Position numbers and translations under genes: made by a program | Source: an uncultured Clostridia bacterium | Lineage (GTDB): Bacteria > Bacillota > Clostridia > Christensenellales > Borkfalkiaceae | Assembly: GCA_944343275.1 (NCBI GenBank) | Contig: CALVMH010000001.1 | Location: 1-64,000, forward strand | DNA: 64,000 bases | Reading direction: 5' to 3' | In this document: piece by piece, positions 52,075-61,330 of the stretch | How the letters are laid out: each line of letters starts with the position of its first letter | Position numbering within the stretch: position 1 is the first letter of the stretch | Notes under the pieces: generated by a model | Database searches by the model: none | Told to the model about the DNA's origin: nothing | The model's input: the letters and a program-made list of their open reading frames with translations, nothing else

Positions 52075-52959
52075 ATGAAGAAGTTCGTTCGTGTGCTTTG
52101 GCGGGCGCTGCCGTTCCTTGTGCTTGCCGCCGTCGTTGCGGGAACGCTGTTCTATCCCGTTTCCGCCGAAACGTCCCCGTCGCCCGTCTGCATCGTCCGG
52201 GTCTGGAACGTGGACACCTTTGAAGGCGGGAAGGGGTCGCGCACGGCATTTTTGCAGCGTGCGGCACGGCTTGCGGAGGACGGCACGACCTTTTACAGGG
52301 TACTTTCTTATACGCCGGAGGGGGCGCAGGCGGCGCTCGACGCGGGGGAGCTTCCGGATATTTTGTCCTTCGGAACAGGGCTGCATGTCCCCAAGGAGCG
52401 CTGTCTTCCGCTCGGACGGCAGTTCGCGGGCGTCAGCGCCGCGCTTCCGTGGTGCCGCGGCGAATACCGCCTCTTCTCCCTGACCGATGACTTTGAAGGG
52501 GCGGGGGAGACGGTCGTCTCCGTCGGCGGGCGCAATCTTGCCTGTGCGGCGGCGTACTTTGCGGAGATCGCAGGCGCGGAGGAAGAGGCGCTCTCCGCCT
52601 ATCTCGATTTCCTCGGCGGGAAGTACCGCTATCTCCTCGGAACACAGCGGGACAGCGCACGGTTCGCAGCGCGCGGCGTCAATGTCGCAATGCGTCCGCT
52701 GCCCGCATATTGCGATCTGCTGCAATACGTCTGCGTATTTTCCGAAGAGCGCTATGAAGCCTGCATGCGCTTTGTCGGGATGCTTTTGTCGGACTCCGTG
52801 CAGTCTGCTCTCGATGACATCGGAATGCTGCCTGCGGCGGGGGCTTCGGGGCTGACATCCGATCCTTTTGCGGATGCGCAGACGTATTCGGCTGCGGCGC
52901 AGGCGGTGCGGGCAGGCAACGCGGAAAAAATTCCGCAGAATTTTTTCAAAAGCATTTGA
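52075..52959 (+). CDS. Orphan solute-binding-like secreted protein
   Basis: A 294-residue protein with a signal-peptide-like N-terminus (basic start, hydrophobic 9-27, possible cleavage after Ala31) and no lipobox. The interior resembles a shortened family-1 extracellular solute-binding protein: IVRVWNVDTFEGGKGSRTAFL matches the typical opening, and GELPDILSFGTGL the ligand-loop region. No ABC permease or ATPase gene is near. It may be a sensor or a structural relic of a binding protein. Its stop lies inside the -35 of the murB promoter. Confidence 0.6.
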   Translation: MKKFVRVLWRALPFLVLAAVVAGTLFYPVSAETSPSPVCIVRVWNVDTFEGGKGSRTAFLQRAARLAEDGTTFYRVLSYTPEGAQAALDAGELPDILSFGTGLHVPKERCLPLGRQFAGVSAALPWCRGEYRLFSLTDDFEGAGETVVSVGGRNLACAAAYFAEIAGAEEEALSAYLDFLGGKYRYLLGTQRDSARFAARGVNVAMRPLPAYCDLLQYVCVFSEERYEACMRFVGMLLSDSVQSALDDIGMLPAAGASGLTSDPFADAQTYSAAAQAVRAGNAEKIPQNFFKSI

Positions 52960-52984
52960 AATATGCCTCGGAATATGGTAGAAT
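52956..52984 (+). promoter_or_regulatory. Promoter of the murB-PHP-whiA-dnaE unit
   Basis: TTGAAA (52956-52961), 17 bp, TAGAAT (52979-52984) with an extended TGG. A small hairpin GCGGAA-AAAA-TTCCGC followed by TTTTTT lies just upstream (52921-52946) inside the end of the previous gene and may be its terminator. Confidence 0.7.
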
Positions 52985-53000
52985 ATGAGGAGAACCGAAC

Positions 53001-53882
53001 ATGGAGCTTTTTACGCATCTGCGCGGAACATTTCCGAACCTTGCGTGTGAACGGGATTTTCCGTTTGCGAGGCATACGTCGATCGGCTGCGGGGGGACCG
53101 CCGCCGTTGCGGCGAGCCCCGCCTGCGTTGAGGAGTGTGCGGCACTGCTCGGATTTCTCAAACGCGAACGCATCCCGCATTGTTTTTTGGGCGCGGGCGC
53201 AAACGTTCTGCCGCAGGACGGACATTTTGAAGGCGTCGTCGTCCGATTTTGCGCACTGAGCTTCCTGCAAGCGGCGGAAACGGATGTGTTTGCGGGTGCA
53301 GGCGTGACGGGCGGCAGGCTGCTCTCCTTTGCGCAGGCGCACGGCATCGGCGGGTTTTCTCCCTTTTCGGGGATCCCCATGACGGCGGGCGGAGGAACTG
53401 CAATGAATGCGGGCGTGCGGGAGCTGCACTTTTCCGACATCGTGCTGAGCGTTCTGTGCGCGGAAGGAGATACCGTGCGCGTGCTTGGCAACAGGGACTG
53501 TGTCTTTCGGGAAAAGGACAGCATCTTTTTGTCCGGGATCGCCGTGCTGGGGGTCAGGCTGCGCGGAAAAACCGCGCACCCGCAGGACATTGCCCGCGAA
53601 AGCTGCCGTTTTCGCCGTCGTCGCCGCGGCTTGCCCAAGGGCAGGAGCATGGGCTGCACCTTCGTCAATCCTCCGTTCGCCTTTGCGGGGGAGCTGATCG
53701 AGCGGTGCGGACTCAAAGGCGCAAGGCGGGGCGGCGCGTATGTATCCCCGCTGCATGCCAATTTTATTATCAATGACGGCGGAACTTCTTCCGACGTCGC
53801 CGCGCTCATTGAATTTGTCCGTCGGGAAGTTTTGAACAGGACGGGGGTCGCCCTGCGCGAGGAGATCCGCCGCCTGCCCTGA
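53001..53882 (+). CDS. murB: UDP-N-acetylenolpyruvoylglucosamine reductase MurB
   Basis: A 293-residue FAD enzyme that reduces the MurA product to UDP-MurNAc. FAD-binding segments are LGAGANVLPQD and SGIPMTAGGGTAMNAG; the substrate loop is YVSPLHANFIIND, and the C-terminal glutamate is in REEIRR. The usual serine proton donor in the GSxFKNP motif is replaced by cysteine (MGCTFVNPP), a change known in some MurB branches. ATG follows GAGGAG. First gene of the murB-PHP-whiA-dnaE cluster. Confidence 0.93.
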   Translation: MELFTHLRGTFPNLACERDFPFARHTSIGCGGTAAVAASPACVEECAALLGFLKRERIPHCFLGAGANVLPQDGHFEGVVVRFCALSFLQAAETDVFAGAGVTGGRLLSFAQAHGIGGFSPFSGIPMTAGGGTAMNAGVRELHFSDIVLSVLCAEGDTVRVLGNRDCVFREKDSIFLSGIAVLGVRLRGKTAHPQDIARESCRFRRRRRGLPKGRSMGCTFVNPPFAFAGELIERCGLKGARRGGAYVSPLHANFIINDGGTSSDVAALIEFVRREVLNRTGVALREEIRRLP

Positions 53883-53909
53883 TACCAACATCGCAAAAGA
53901 GAATACATC

Positions 53910-54683
53910 ATGAAGCTGACAGCAGATTACCATACGCATACCGTCTATTCGGACGGAAAAAATACGTTTGAGGAGAATTTCCGCCGCGCCAAGGAGTTGG
54001 GTCTTGCCGAGATCGGCTGTACGGAACATGGTTTCTCGCATGTCGCGTTCGGTCTGAAACGCAGGGAGCTTTCCCGCTATGTTGCAGAACTGCGTGCGGC
54101 GGAGCGCGAAACGGGCATCCGCGCCCTGCTCGGTCTGGAAAGCAACCTGCGCGGGGAATCGGGGCTGTGCGATCTCACGGAAAAAGATTATGAGCAGTTC
54201 GAGCTGTTCGTTGTGGGCATTCACGTCTTTGTCCGCTACCGCACGCTTGCAGACAACGCGCTGGGGCTGTGGAGCTGGATGCGGAGCAGCTTGAAGATCA
54301 AACCTTCCAAAGGTCTCGTTCGCAGGACGACGGCTGCCTTTGTCAATGCCGTCCGTAAATATCCCGTCGACATTGTCGCGCATCTCAATTACGGATGTTT
54401 TGCCGACCCCGTGGAAGTCGCCAAGTGCTGCCGCGATTATGGAACTTATATCGAACTCAGTTCCAAAAAAGACCATTTGACCGACGAAGAGCTTGCCGCA
54501 GTCGCGGCGACGGGCGTGCGCTTCGTGATCAATTCGGATGCGCATTCCATTGACCGCATCGGCGATGCCAAACGTGCGGAAGAACAGATCGCACGGGTCG
54601 GCATCCCGCTCGACCGCATCGACAACATTGACGGCAGACTGCCCGATTTCCGCCTCGCCGCATGGCGAAAAGCGCACCTGTAA
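53910..54683 (+). CDS. PHP-domain phosphoesterase
   Basis: A 257-residue stand-alone PHP domain (polymerase and histidinol phosphatase fold). Metal ligands are in DYHTHTVYSDG at the N-terminus, GCTEHG, HLNYG and NSDAHS at the C-terminal end. The substrate may be a phosphorylated metabolite or nucleotide. A PHP gene between murB and whiA is a common arrangement in Clostridia. Because the his operon lacks a histidinol-phosphate phosphatase, this is a candidate for that step, but the conserved murB/whiA context makes it uncertain. Confidence 0.8.
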   Translation: MKLTADYHTHTVYSDGKNTFEENFRRAKELGLAEIGCTEHGFSHVAFGLKRRELSRYVAELRAAERETGIRALLGLESNLRGESGLCDLTEKDYEQFELFVVGIHVFVRYRTLADNALGLWSWMRSSLKIKPSKGLVRRTTAAFVNAVRKYPVDIVAHLNYGCFADPVEVAKCCRDYGTYIELSSKKDHLTDEELAAVAATGVRFVINSDAHSIDRIGDAKRAEEQIARVGIPLDRIDNIDGRLPDFRLAAWRKAHL

Positions 54684-54693
54684 GGAGATTTTC

Positions 54694-55581
54694 TTGAAAA
54701 ATTTCACCAATGAGATAAAACGGGATCTGCTTGCCCGCCCGCCCGTCTCCCGCGAGGGGGCTGCCGCCGCGCTTGCGGCGCTGCTTTCCACGGGCGCTTC
54801 CCGCACCCGTGACGGGTTTGAGGTCGTCAGCGAAAACGAGCGTGTCGCCGCATATTTCGTGCGCCTTGCGGAGCGCTTCGGCGTGCAGCCGGAGATCCGC
54901 GAGGCGGTGCGCGATCCCAAACGCATGCGGGACAAGCTCACCATTTCCTGCACGGGGGAGGGGGCGGAACGCATTCTCGGCATGGCGCGCTCCGTTCACG
55001 GGAATCTTGCGGGGGAACAGGCGCTTTGCTATCTGCGCGCCGCCTTTCTCGGCGGCGGCAGCTGTACGCTCCCGCATGACGGTGCGTCCACGGGATACCA
55101 TCTTGAATGCGTGTTCTTTGACGGTGCGCGCGCCGAGGAATTCTGCGAGCTGCTCGCTTCGTTCGAATTGTACGGGAAGGTCGTCATGCGGGGCGAAACC
55201 TATGTGGCTTACGTCAAGAGCCGCGAGGCGATCTCTGACGTTCTGTCCGTTTTGGGAGCTGAGAATGCGTTGAAAAAACTCGACGCCGTCTCTGCCGCGC
55301 GGGAACAAAGCAACCAAGAGAACCGCATCCAGAACTGTATGGCGGGTAACGCCGACAAGGCGGCAACGGCTTCCGCCCGTCAGACGTTGGCTCTGCACTA
55401 TTTGCAGGCGTGCGGCGCGCTGCAGGCGCAGCCGGAACAACTGCGCGAAACCGCGATGGCGCGGCTTGCGCATCCCACGCTTTCCCTTTCCGAACTTGCG
55501 GCGCTGCTCGGCGTCAGCAAGGGAGGGCTCAATCATCGCATGCGGAAACTCATGCAGCTTTACGGAGAAATACACCAATGA
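54694..55581 (+). CDS. whiA: WhiA, LAGLIDADG-like DNA-binding regulator
   Basis: A 295-residue protein with an N-terminal inactive homing-endonuclease fold (YLRAAFLGGGSCTLPHDGAS) and a C-terminal helix-turn-helix (LSLSELAALLGVSKGGLNHRMRKL). WhiA acts in division and chromosome segregation in Bacillota and in sporulation in actinomycetes. The TTG at 54694 follows AAGGAG. RapZ and YvcK, usually encoded just before whiA, are absent. Its stop overlaps dnaE by 4 bp. Confidence 0.95.
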   Translation: MKNFTNEIKRDLLARPPVSREGAAAALAALLSTGASRTRDGFEVVSENERVAAYFVRLAERFGVQPEIREAVRDPKRMRDKLTISCTGEGAERILGMARSVHGNLAGEQALCYLRAAFLGGGSCTLPHDGASTGYHLECVFFDGARAEEFCELLASFELYGKVVMRGETYVAYVKSREAISDVLSVLGAENALKKLDAVSAAREQSNQENRIQNCMAGNADKAATASARQTLALHYLQACGALQAQPEQLRETAMARLAHPTLSLSELAALLGVSKGGLNHRMRKLMQLYGEIHQ

Positions 55582-58500
55582 CGGATTTCGTACATCTTCA
55601 TCTGCATACCGAATACAGCCTTCTGGACGGCGCGGTGAAAGTGGACGAACTCGTCCGTCACTGCAAAGAGAACGGGATCGATACCGTCGCCGTGACCGAC
55701 CACGGCAATATGTATGCCTCCCTCAAATTTGCCGAAAAGTGCAAAAAAAACAAGATCAAAGCCATCATCGGCTGTGAATTTTATGTGGTGGACGACTACC
55801 GCGAACGCATCGACCAGCATGCCGACCATCTCATCCTGCTTGCCAAGAGCAAGGCGGGATATGTCAACCTCGTGCAGCTCGACTCGCTCGCCTTCGTGGA
55901 TGGCTATTATTACCGTCCGCGCATCGATTACACCGTTCTGAAAGAGCACACGGAGGGCGTCATCTGCCTTTCCGCCTGTCTTGCGGGACGCATCCCGCGT
56001 CTTCTCCTGGCGGGGGAATACGAGAAGGCGAAGGCGTTCGCGCTTGAGATGAAAGCGACGTTCGGCGAGGATTTTTACATCGAGATCCAGGATCACGGTA
56101 TTCCCGAGCAAAAGCGCATTCTGCCCCTTCTCGTGCGGCTCGCGCGTGAAACGGATATCGGGCTCGTTGCCACCAACGACGTTCACTATCTTCATAAAGA
56201 GGATTGGGAGATGCAGGACGTTCTCATGTGCATCCAGACCAAGCGCACGCTGGACGACCCCTCCCGCATGAAGATGCAGACGCACGAATTTTATATGAAA
56301 TCGGGTGATGAGATGGCGGCGCTCTTTCCGAACATCCCCGAAGCCATTTCCAATACGCGCGTCATCGCAAACAAAGTCTCGGACACCGATACGCCCTTCA
56401 ATCTCAAAGAGGACGGTTCTCCCATCTACGATAAGTCGCTCATCCCGCTCTATACGGCGGATGACGGCACGCCTTCTCCCGAATTTTTGCGCAGGCTCAC
56501 GATGGAGGGGCTTCCCAAGCGCTACGATCCCGTCACGGACGAGATTATGCAGCGCGCCGAATATGAACTCGGCATCATCATCAAGATGGGATTTGCCGAC
56601 TATTTCCTGATCGTCTGGGACTATATCAATTGGTCGCGCAACCACGGCATCCCCGTGGGACCGGGGCGCGGTTCGGGCGTGGGGAGCATTGTTGCTTATG
56701 CCATCGGGATCACCAATGTCGATCCGCTGCGTTATGACCTGCTCTTCGAGCGGTTCCTCAATCCCGACCGTGTCTCCATGCCGGATTTTGACGTCGACTT
56801 TTGTACGGAGAGAAGAGGGGAGACCATCGAATATGTGCGCCGCCGCTATCATCCCGAAAACGTGGCGCAGATCGTGACGTTCGGAACGCTTGCTTCGCGT
56901 GCCGTCATCAAGGATGTCGGGCGCGTCATGAGCGTTCCCTATTCGGATACCGACCGCGTCACAAAGCTCATGGACGGCAAATCCACCATCCGAGAGCTGT
57001 TGGGGCTGAATATCGAAAATTGCAGAAAAAAAGTCGCGGAAACGCAAAACGATCCCGATAAGCACGACGAGGCGGTCAAAAAGCTCGCCGACCAGGAGGC
57101 GAAGCGCAATCCCGAATTTGTGGAGATTTACGAGGCGGACGAGACTTTGAAACGCGTCATCGACATGGGCTTAAAACTCGAAGGGATGCCGCGCAACACC
57201 TCCATGCACGCCGCGGGCGTCGTCATCTGCCGCAAAAAGATCGCCGACAACGTGCCGCTTTCGAGAAACGGCGAGGACATCACGACGCAGTTCGACATGA
57301 AAGAGGTGGAGTCCATCGGCATGCTCAAGATGGACTTTCTGGCGCTCACCACGTTGACCGACATCAAGAAGACGCTCGATTACATCAAAGAGGATACGGG
57401 GAAGGATATCGTCTTCGATCAGGCGTGCGACGATCCCGGCGCCTATCAGCTCATCTCCGAAGGGGATACGGACGCCGTGTTCCAGCTGGAACAAGGGGGG
57501 ATGAAACGCTTCATGAAGCAGTTGCAGCCCAACTGCCTTGAAGACCTCATCGCGGGGATCTCTCTTTACCGTCCCGGTCCCATGGATTTCATCCCGAACT
57601 ACCTCAAAAACCGCGCCGAACCGGAGAAGATCACATACCTGACGCCGCTTCTGAAACCCATCATCGAAAAGACTTACGGCGTGTTCATCTATCAGGAGCA
57701 GGTCATGCAGATATTCCAGAACCTTGCGGGATATTCTCTGGGACAGGCAGACCTCGTCCGCCGCGCCATGGCAAAGAAACACCGCTCCGAGCTGATGGCG
57801 CAGAAGGATAAATTCATCTACGGCGACATCGACAAGGGCGGCAACATCCCCGGCTGTATTTCGCGCGGCATTCCGCCCGATGTGAGCGCGGAACTGTTTG
57901 CGCAGATGGAAAGTTTTGCGTCCTACGCCTTCAACAAATCGCATGCGGCGGCGTATGCCGTCGTCACATATCAGACGGCGTACCTCAAAAAGTATTACCC
58001 GCGTGAGTTTTTGGCGGGCGTACTCAACAACCGCATCGACAAGATCGACGAGATTGCCAAGTACGTCGTCTACATGAAGGAGAAAAACATTGCCATCTAT
58101 CCGCCCGACGTCAACGAGTCGCGCGCCTATTTCTCCGTGCAGGGGAAGGGGCTGCGCTTCGGGCTGTGCGCGCTGCGCGGCGTCGGGATCGGGGCGATGG
58201 AAAAGGTCATCGAGGAACGTGAACAGCACGGAAAATTCAAGGACTTTTCCGATTTTCTCATGCGGTGCATCCGCTTCGTCAACAAGAAGATGGTGGAAAG
58301 CCTCATTTTCGGCGGCGCATTCGATTCGATGGGGGGAAAGCGCGCGCAGTATCACGCCGTCTATGAGGAGCTCATGCGTCGTCTTGCCGCCATCGACAAA
58401 CAGAAGTCGAGCGCGCAGATGTCCCTCTTCGGGGACATCATCGAGGAGGCTGCTCCCGAAGTTGTCCTGCCGGACGTTCCCGAATGGAGCACGGCGGAGC

Positions 58501-59162
58501 TGCTCTCCAAAGAAAAGTCCGTGCTCGGCGTCTATGTCAGCGGACATCCGTTCGGCGCATACGCCGCCTATTTTACCGACTGCAATTTCCACACGGGCAT
58601 GCTTGCCGACTTCGAAGAGGATGAGGAGACGGGGGACAGGACCTATCAGCAGTTCCGATCGGGCGACCAGGTCACCATGGGCGGCATCGTCGCCGCCGTG
58701 CGCAAGATCAACACGCGCAGCGGCACGGTGATGGCGTTCGTCACGGTGGAAGACCTGTACGGCAGCGTGGAATGCGTCGCCTTCCCGCGGATTTATGAAA
58801 AGATCAAGCCATATCTCCGGCACGACGGCGTGGTGCGCCTTGCGGGCAAGATCGACACTCCTGCGGAAAAACTTCCCTGCATCATTCTCGATGACCTTAC
58901 GGAATTTATTCCGCCGGAGGCGCAGGAAGCGGCGGCGGAAGCGGAGCGGCCCGCAGCGGAACAGGTGCTTTGGCTGGATGCGCGCGCGCTCACGGACGAC
59001 GACTTTGCGGAACTGCGGGAGACCATCGAGGCGTACCCGGGGGAAGTGCGGACGAAGATCCTGCACGGCGGAAAACGGTATGAATTTTCCGTGCATCTCT
59101 CCCGTGCGCTGACGGCGGAGCTGCGCAGCTTTCTTCCCGCGGCGTGCGTCAAGCTCATCTGA
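55578..59162 (+). CDS. dnaE: DNA polymerase III alpha subunit DnaE
   Basis: A 1194-residue replicative or error-prone C-family polymerase. In order: an N-terminal PHP domain (HLHLHTEYSLLDG), palm with catalytic aspartates in PDFDVDFC and the GPGRGSGVGS loop, fingers, helix-hairpin-helix, and an OB domain near residue 1030 (GDQVTMGGIVAAVRKINTRSGTVMAFVTVED region). No exonuclease insertion is present, so it is DnaE rather than PolC. The start overlaps the whiA stop (ATGA). Last gene of the murB unit. Confidence 0.97.
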   Translation: MTDFVHLHLHTEYSLLDGAVKVDELVRHCKENGIDTVAVTDHGNMYASLKFAEKCKKNKIKAIIGCEFYVVDDYRERIDQHADHLILLAKSKAGYVNLVQLDSLAFVDGYYYRPRIDYTVLKEHTEGVICLSACLAGRIPRLLLAGEYEKAKAFALEMKATFGEDFYIEIQDHGIPEQKRILPLLVRLARETDIGLVATNDVHYLHKEDWEMQDVLMCIQTKRTLDDPSRMKMQTHEFYMKSGDEMAALFPNIPEAISNTRVIANKVSDTDTPFNLKEDGSPIYDKSLIPLYTADDGTPSPEFLRRLTMEGLPKRYDPVTDEIMQRAEYELGIIIKMGFADYFLIVWDYINWSRNHGIPVGPGRGSGVGSIVAYAIGITNVDPLRYDLLFERFLNPDRVSMPDFDVDFCTERRGETIEYVRRRYHPENVAQIVTFGTLASRAVIKDVGRVMSVPYSDTDRVTKLMDGKSTIRELLGLNIENCRKKVAETQNDPDKHDEAVKKLADQEAKRNPEFVEIYEADETLKRVIDMGLKLEGMPRNTSMHAAGVVICRKKIADNVPLSRNGEDITTQFDMKEVESIGMLKMDFLALTTLTDIKKTLDYIKEDTGKDIVFDQACDDPGAYQLISEGDTDAVFQLEQGGMKRFMKQLQPNCLEDLIAGISLYRPGPMDFIPNYLKNRAEPEKITYLTPLLKPIIEKTYGVFIYQEQVMQIFQNLAGYSLGQADLVRRAMAKKHRSELMAQKDKFIYGDIDKGGNIPGCISRGIPPDVSAELFAQMESFASYAFNKSHAAAYAVVTYQTAYLKKYYPREFLAGVLNNRIDKIDEIAKYVVYMKEKNIAIYPPDVNESRAYFSVQGKGLRFGLCALRGVGIGAMEKVIEEREQHGKFKDFSDFLMRCIRFVNKKMVESLIFGGAFDSMGGKRAQYHAVYEELMRRLAAIDKQKSSAQMSLFGDIIEEAAPEVVLPDVPEWSTAELLSKEKSVLGVYVSGHPFGAYAAYFTDCNFHTGMLADFEEDEETGDRTYQQFRSGDQVTMGGIVAAVRKINTRSGTVMAFVTVEDLYGSVECVAFPRIYEKIKPYLRHDGVVRLAGKIDTPAEKLPCIILDDLTEFIPPEAQEAAAEAERPAAEQVLWLDARALTDDDFAELRETIEAYPGEVRTKILHGGKRYEFSVHLSRALTAELRSFLPAACVKLI

Positions 59163-59243
59163 CGGGAACCGGCGCATGAATTTACCCTTCTTCCCGAAAG
59201 TTTTCTCGGAAAGGGCATGCAAATAAGTTTCCTTTTCGCAAAT

Positions 59244-59256
59244 AATTTGCTATACT
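59244..59256 (+). promoter_or_regulatory. Probable extended -10 promoter of pfkA
   Basis: TGCTATACT (59248-59256) is an extended -10 element 45 bp before the start. The -35 zone is weak (TTTCCT at 59228-59233). Confidence 0.5.
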
Positions 59257-59300
59257 ATTTCGGAATGATATTTACATCTTGAGATGAACAGGAGGCAGAC

Positions 59301-60263
59301 ATGAAGAGGATCGGACTTTTGACGAGCGGCGGCGATGCACCCGGCATGAACGCGGCGATCCGCGCTGTCGTGCGCACAGCGATCTATTTCGGCATGGAAG
59401 TCTATGGCATCGAGCGCGGATACGCGGGTCTCATCGAAGACAAGATGATGCCTCTGGAGATGCGTTCGGTTTCGGACATCGTTCAGCGCGGCGGCACCAA
59501 GCTCAGAACGGCAAGGTGTCTGGAAATGCTTACGGTGGACGGGCAGAAACAGGCGGTCTCCACGCTGGAGCGCCACGGCATCGAAGGGCTCGTCGTCATC
59601 GGCGGCGACGGATCGTTCCGCGGGGCAAAGGCGCTGACGGAGGGATACGGCATTCCCACCATCGGTATTCCGGGGACCATCGACAACGATCTGGAGTACA
59701 CCGACTATACGCTCGGATTCGACACGGCGGTGAATACCTGCCTTGAGATCATCAACAAGCTGCGGGATACGATGAATTCGCACGAACGCATTTCCGTTGT
59801 GGAGGTGATGGGGCGGCATTGCGGCGACATCGCGCTCTATGCGGGCATCGCTTCGGGGGCGGAAATTATCGTCGTTCCCGAAATTTCCTACAATCTTGAC
59901 GATATCGTCATGCGCATCAACCGTTCCCGTGCGAACGGCAAGCACTCCAACATCATTATTGTGGCAGAGGGCGTGACGAGCGCCGAAAAATTTGCGCGCG
60001 AATTGCAGGAAGTGACGACGTATTCCGTGCGCTCCACCTGCATCGGGCATGTTCAGAGGGGGGGCTCGCCCTCCATGGCGGACAGAATGCTCGCGGCGCA
60101 GTTCGGCAACAAGGCGGTGCGCCTCTTAAAAGACGGCATCGGCAACCGCGTCGTCGGCATCCGCAAGAACGAGATCATCGACATGGACATCATCGAGGCA
60201 GTCTCCATGAAGAAAAAGTTCAACTATGAACTCTACGAGACCTTGCAGATGATCTCCATGTGA
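59301..60263 (+). CDS. pfkA: ATP-dependent 6-phosphofructokinase
   Basis: A 320-residue PfkA, the committed glycolytic enzyme. GLLTSGGDAPGMNAAIR and GGDGSFRGA bind ATP; the catalytic aspartate is in GIPGTIDNDLEYTDYTLGFDTA; substrate residues lie in EVMGRHCG. The GGDGS glycine pattern fits ATP rather than pyrophosphate as donor. Length equals that of the bacterial allosteric tetramer. It follows CAGGAGG. Pyruvate kinase, its frequent neighbour, is not present. Confidence 0.97.
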   Translation: MKRIGLLTSGGDAPGMNAAIRAVVRTAIYFGMEVYGIERGYAGLIEDKMMPLEMRSVSDIVQRGGTKLRTARCLEMLTVDGQKQAVSTLERHGIEGLVVIGGDGSFRGAKALTEGYGIPTIGIPGTIDNDLEYTDYTLGFDTAVNTCLEIINKLRDTMNSHERISVVEVMGRHCGDIALYAGIASGAEIIVVPEISYNLDDIVMRINRSRANGKHSNIIIVAEGVTSAEKFARELQEVTTYSVRSTCIGHVQRGGSPSMADRMLAAQFGNKAVRLLKDGIGNRVVGIRKNEIIDMDIIEAVSMKKKFNYELYETLQMISM

Positions 60264-60314
60264 TCTGCCGTTTTGAAAAGAGCGTTTTTTCTGCAAATTT
60301 TTTCCTGCCCGCTC

Positions 60315-60343
60315 TTGATATTTCAGAAAAAGTATCCTATAAT
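60315..60343 (+). promoter_or_regulatory. Promoter of the pfkB-family gene
   Basis: TTGATA (60315-60320), 17 bp, TATAAT (60338-60343). Confidence 0.85.
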
Positions 60344-60403
60344 AACACTGTGCGGCGCTGCCGCCCTCAACGTAGGCAATGACAGGGGAGGAATTTTGCA
60401 GCT

Positions 60404-61330
60404 ATGATCCTTACGGTCTGCATGAGTCCGAGCGTGGACGTGACTATCGAACTCGATCAGCTCAATGTCGGAAAGGTCAATATCGTCAAGAGCAAGACGC
60501 TTTCCTTTACGGGTAAGGCACTGAACGTGGCGATCGGGGTCGCGCGGCTGGGCGGCGATGCGTATGCGACGGGCTTCATGTACAACGAGAACGGCGCGAT
60601 GTTCGAACGCGCGCTTGACAAGGAAGGGGTCCCGTTTGCGTTCGTTTGGAACAGCGGCAGGGTGCGCGAAAACTACAAGTGCATTGACAAGAAGTCCATG
60701 CTCACCGAGATCAACGACGTCGGCGGTCAGGTCGCGCCCGAAAAGCTCGGCGAACTTTTGCAGATGATCCGCGGATTTTCTGCGCGTTCGGACGTCACCG
60801 TCATTTCGGGCGGGCTGCCCCGCGGGGTGGATACCGCCTATTACCGTGAAATATTCCGCACCGTCGATCCGCATTCCCTGCGCATTGCGGATACCGAGGG
60901 CGCAAAGTTGTTTGCCGCGCTGGAAGCCGGCATCGATCTCGTCAAGCCCAATCTGGAAGAGCTGGAGGAGACGCTCGGCAGAGAGTTCAAGGACAAGGAC
61001 GACATGTTGGCAGGGTGCCGCGAACTGCTGGACCGCGGCGCAAAGACCGTGCTCCTGTCCCTCGGCAAGGACGGTGCCGTTATCACCAACGGCACAAAGA
61101 ATTACTATTGTAAGAGCATCAACGTTGCCGTCAATTCCACGGTCGGCGCGGGGGACGGGATGGTCGCTGCCGCGGCAACGATGCTGCAAAAGGGCGCCGA
61201 TCTTCCCGATATCCTGCGCGCAGGCGTCGCAGCGGGTACGGCAACGGTCACCACGTTCGATACCATCTCCTTCACGCGGGCAAAGTATGAAGAAATTTAT
61301 GCAAGCCTGAACGTTACGGAGTTTCACTGA
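60404..61330 (+). CDS. PfkB/FruK-family sugar kinase
   Basis: A 308-residue ribokinase-fold kinase. The catalytic base and anion hole are in NSTVGAGDGMVAAAA near the C-terminus; the N-terminal TVCMSPSVDVTIELDQL and the SFTGKALNVAIGVARLGG loop correspond to the 1-phosphofructokinase/tagatose-6-phosphate kinase subgroup (compare the usual TLNPAIDVTI and GGKGINVA). In that loop the usual glycine-lysine-glycine is T-G-K-A, slightly altered. No fruA or lac genes are adjacent, so the substrate is open. It overlaps the next gene by 1 bp. Confidence 0.85.
   Translation: MILTVCMSPSVDVTIELDQLNVGKVNIVKSKTLSFTGKALNVAIGVARLGGDAYATGFMYNENGAMFERALDKEGVPFAFVWNSGRVRENYKCIDKKSMLTEINDVGGQVAPEKLGELLQMIRGFSARSDVTVISGGLPRGVDTAYYREIFRTVDPHSLRIADTEGAKLFAALEAGIDLVKPNLEELEETLGREFKDKDDMLAGCRELLDRGAKTVLLSLGKDGAVITNGTKNYYCKSINVAVNSTVGAGDGMVAAAATMLQKGADLPDILRAGVAAGTATVTTFDTISFTRAKYEEIYASLNVTEFH

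Noticed and set aside
52752..54983. A 743-codon minus-strand frame opposite the murB-PHP-whiA region
   Set aside because: It crosses several real genes and a promoter, and has no motif; a by-product of codon bias.
57171..59222. A 683-codon minus-strand frame opposite dnaE
   Set aside because: Shadow of dnaE codons on the opposite strand; no recognisable protein features.
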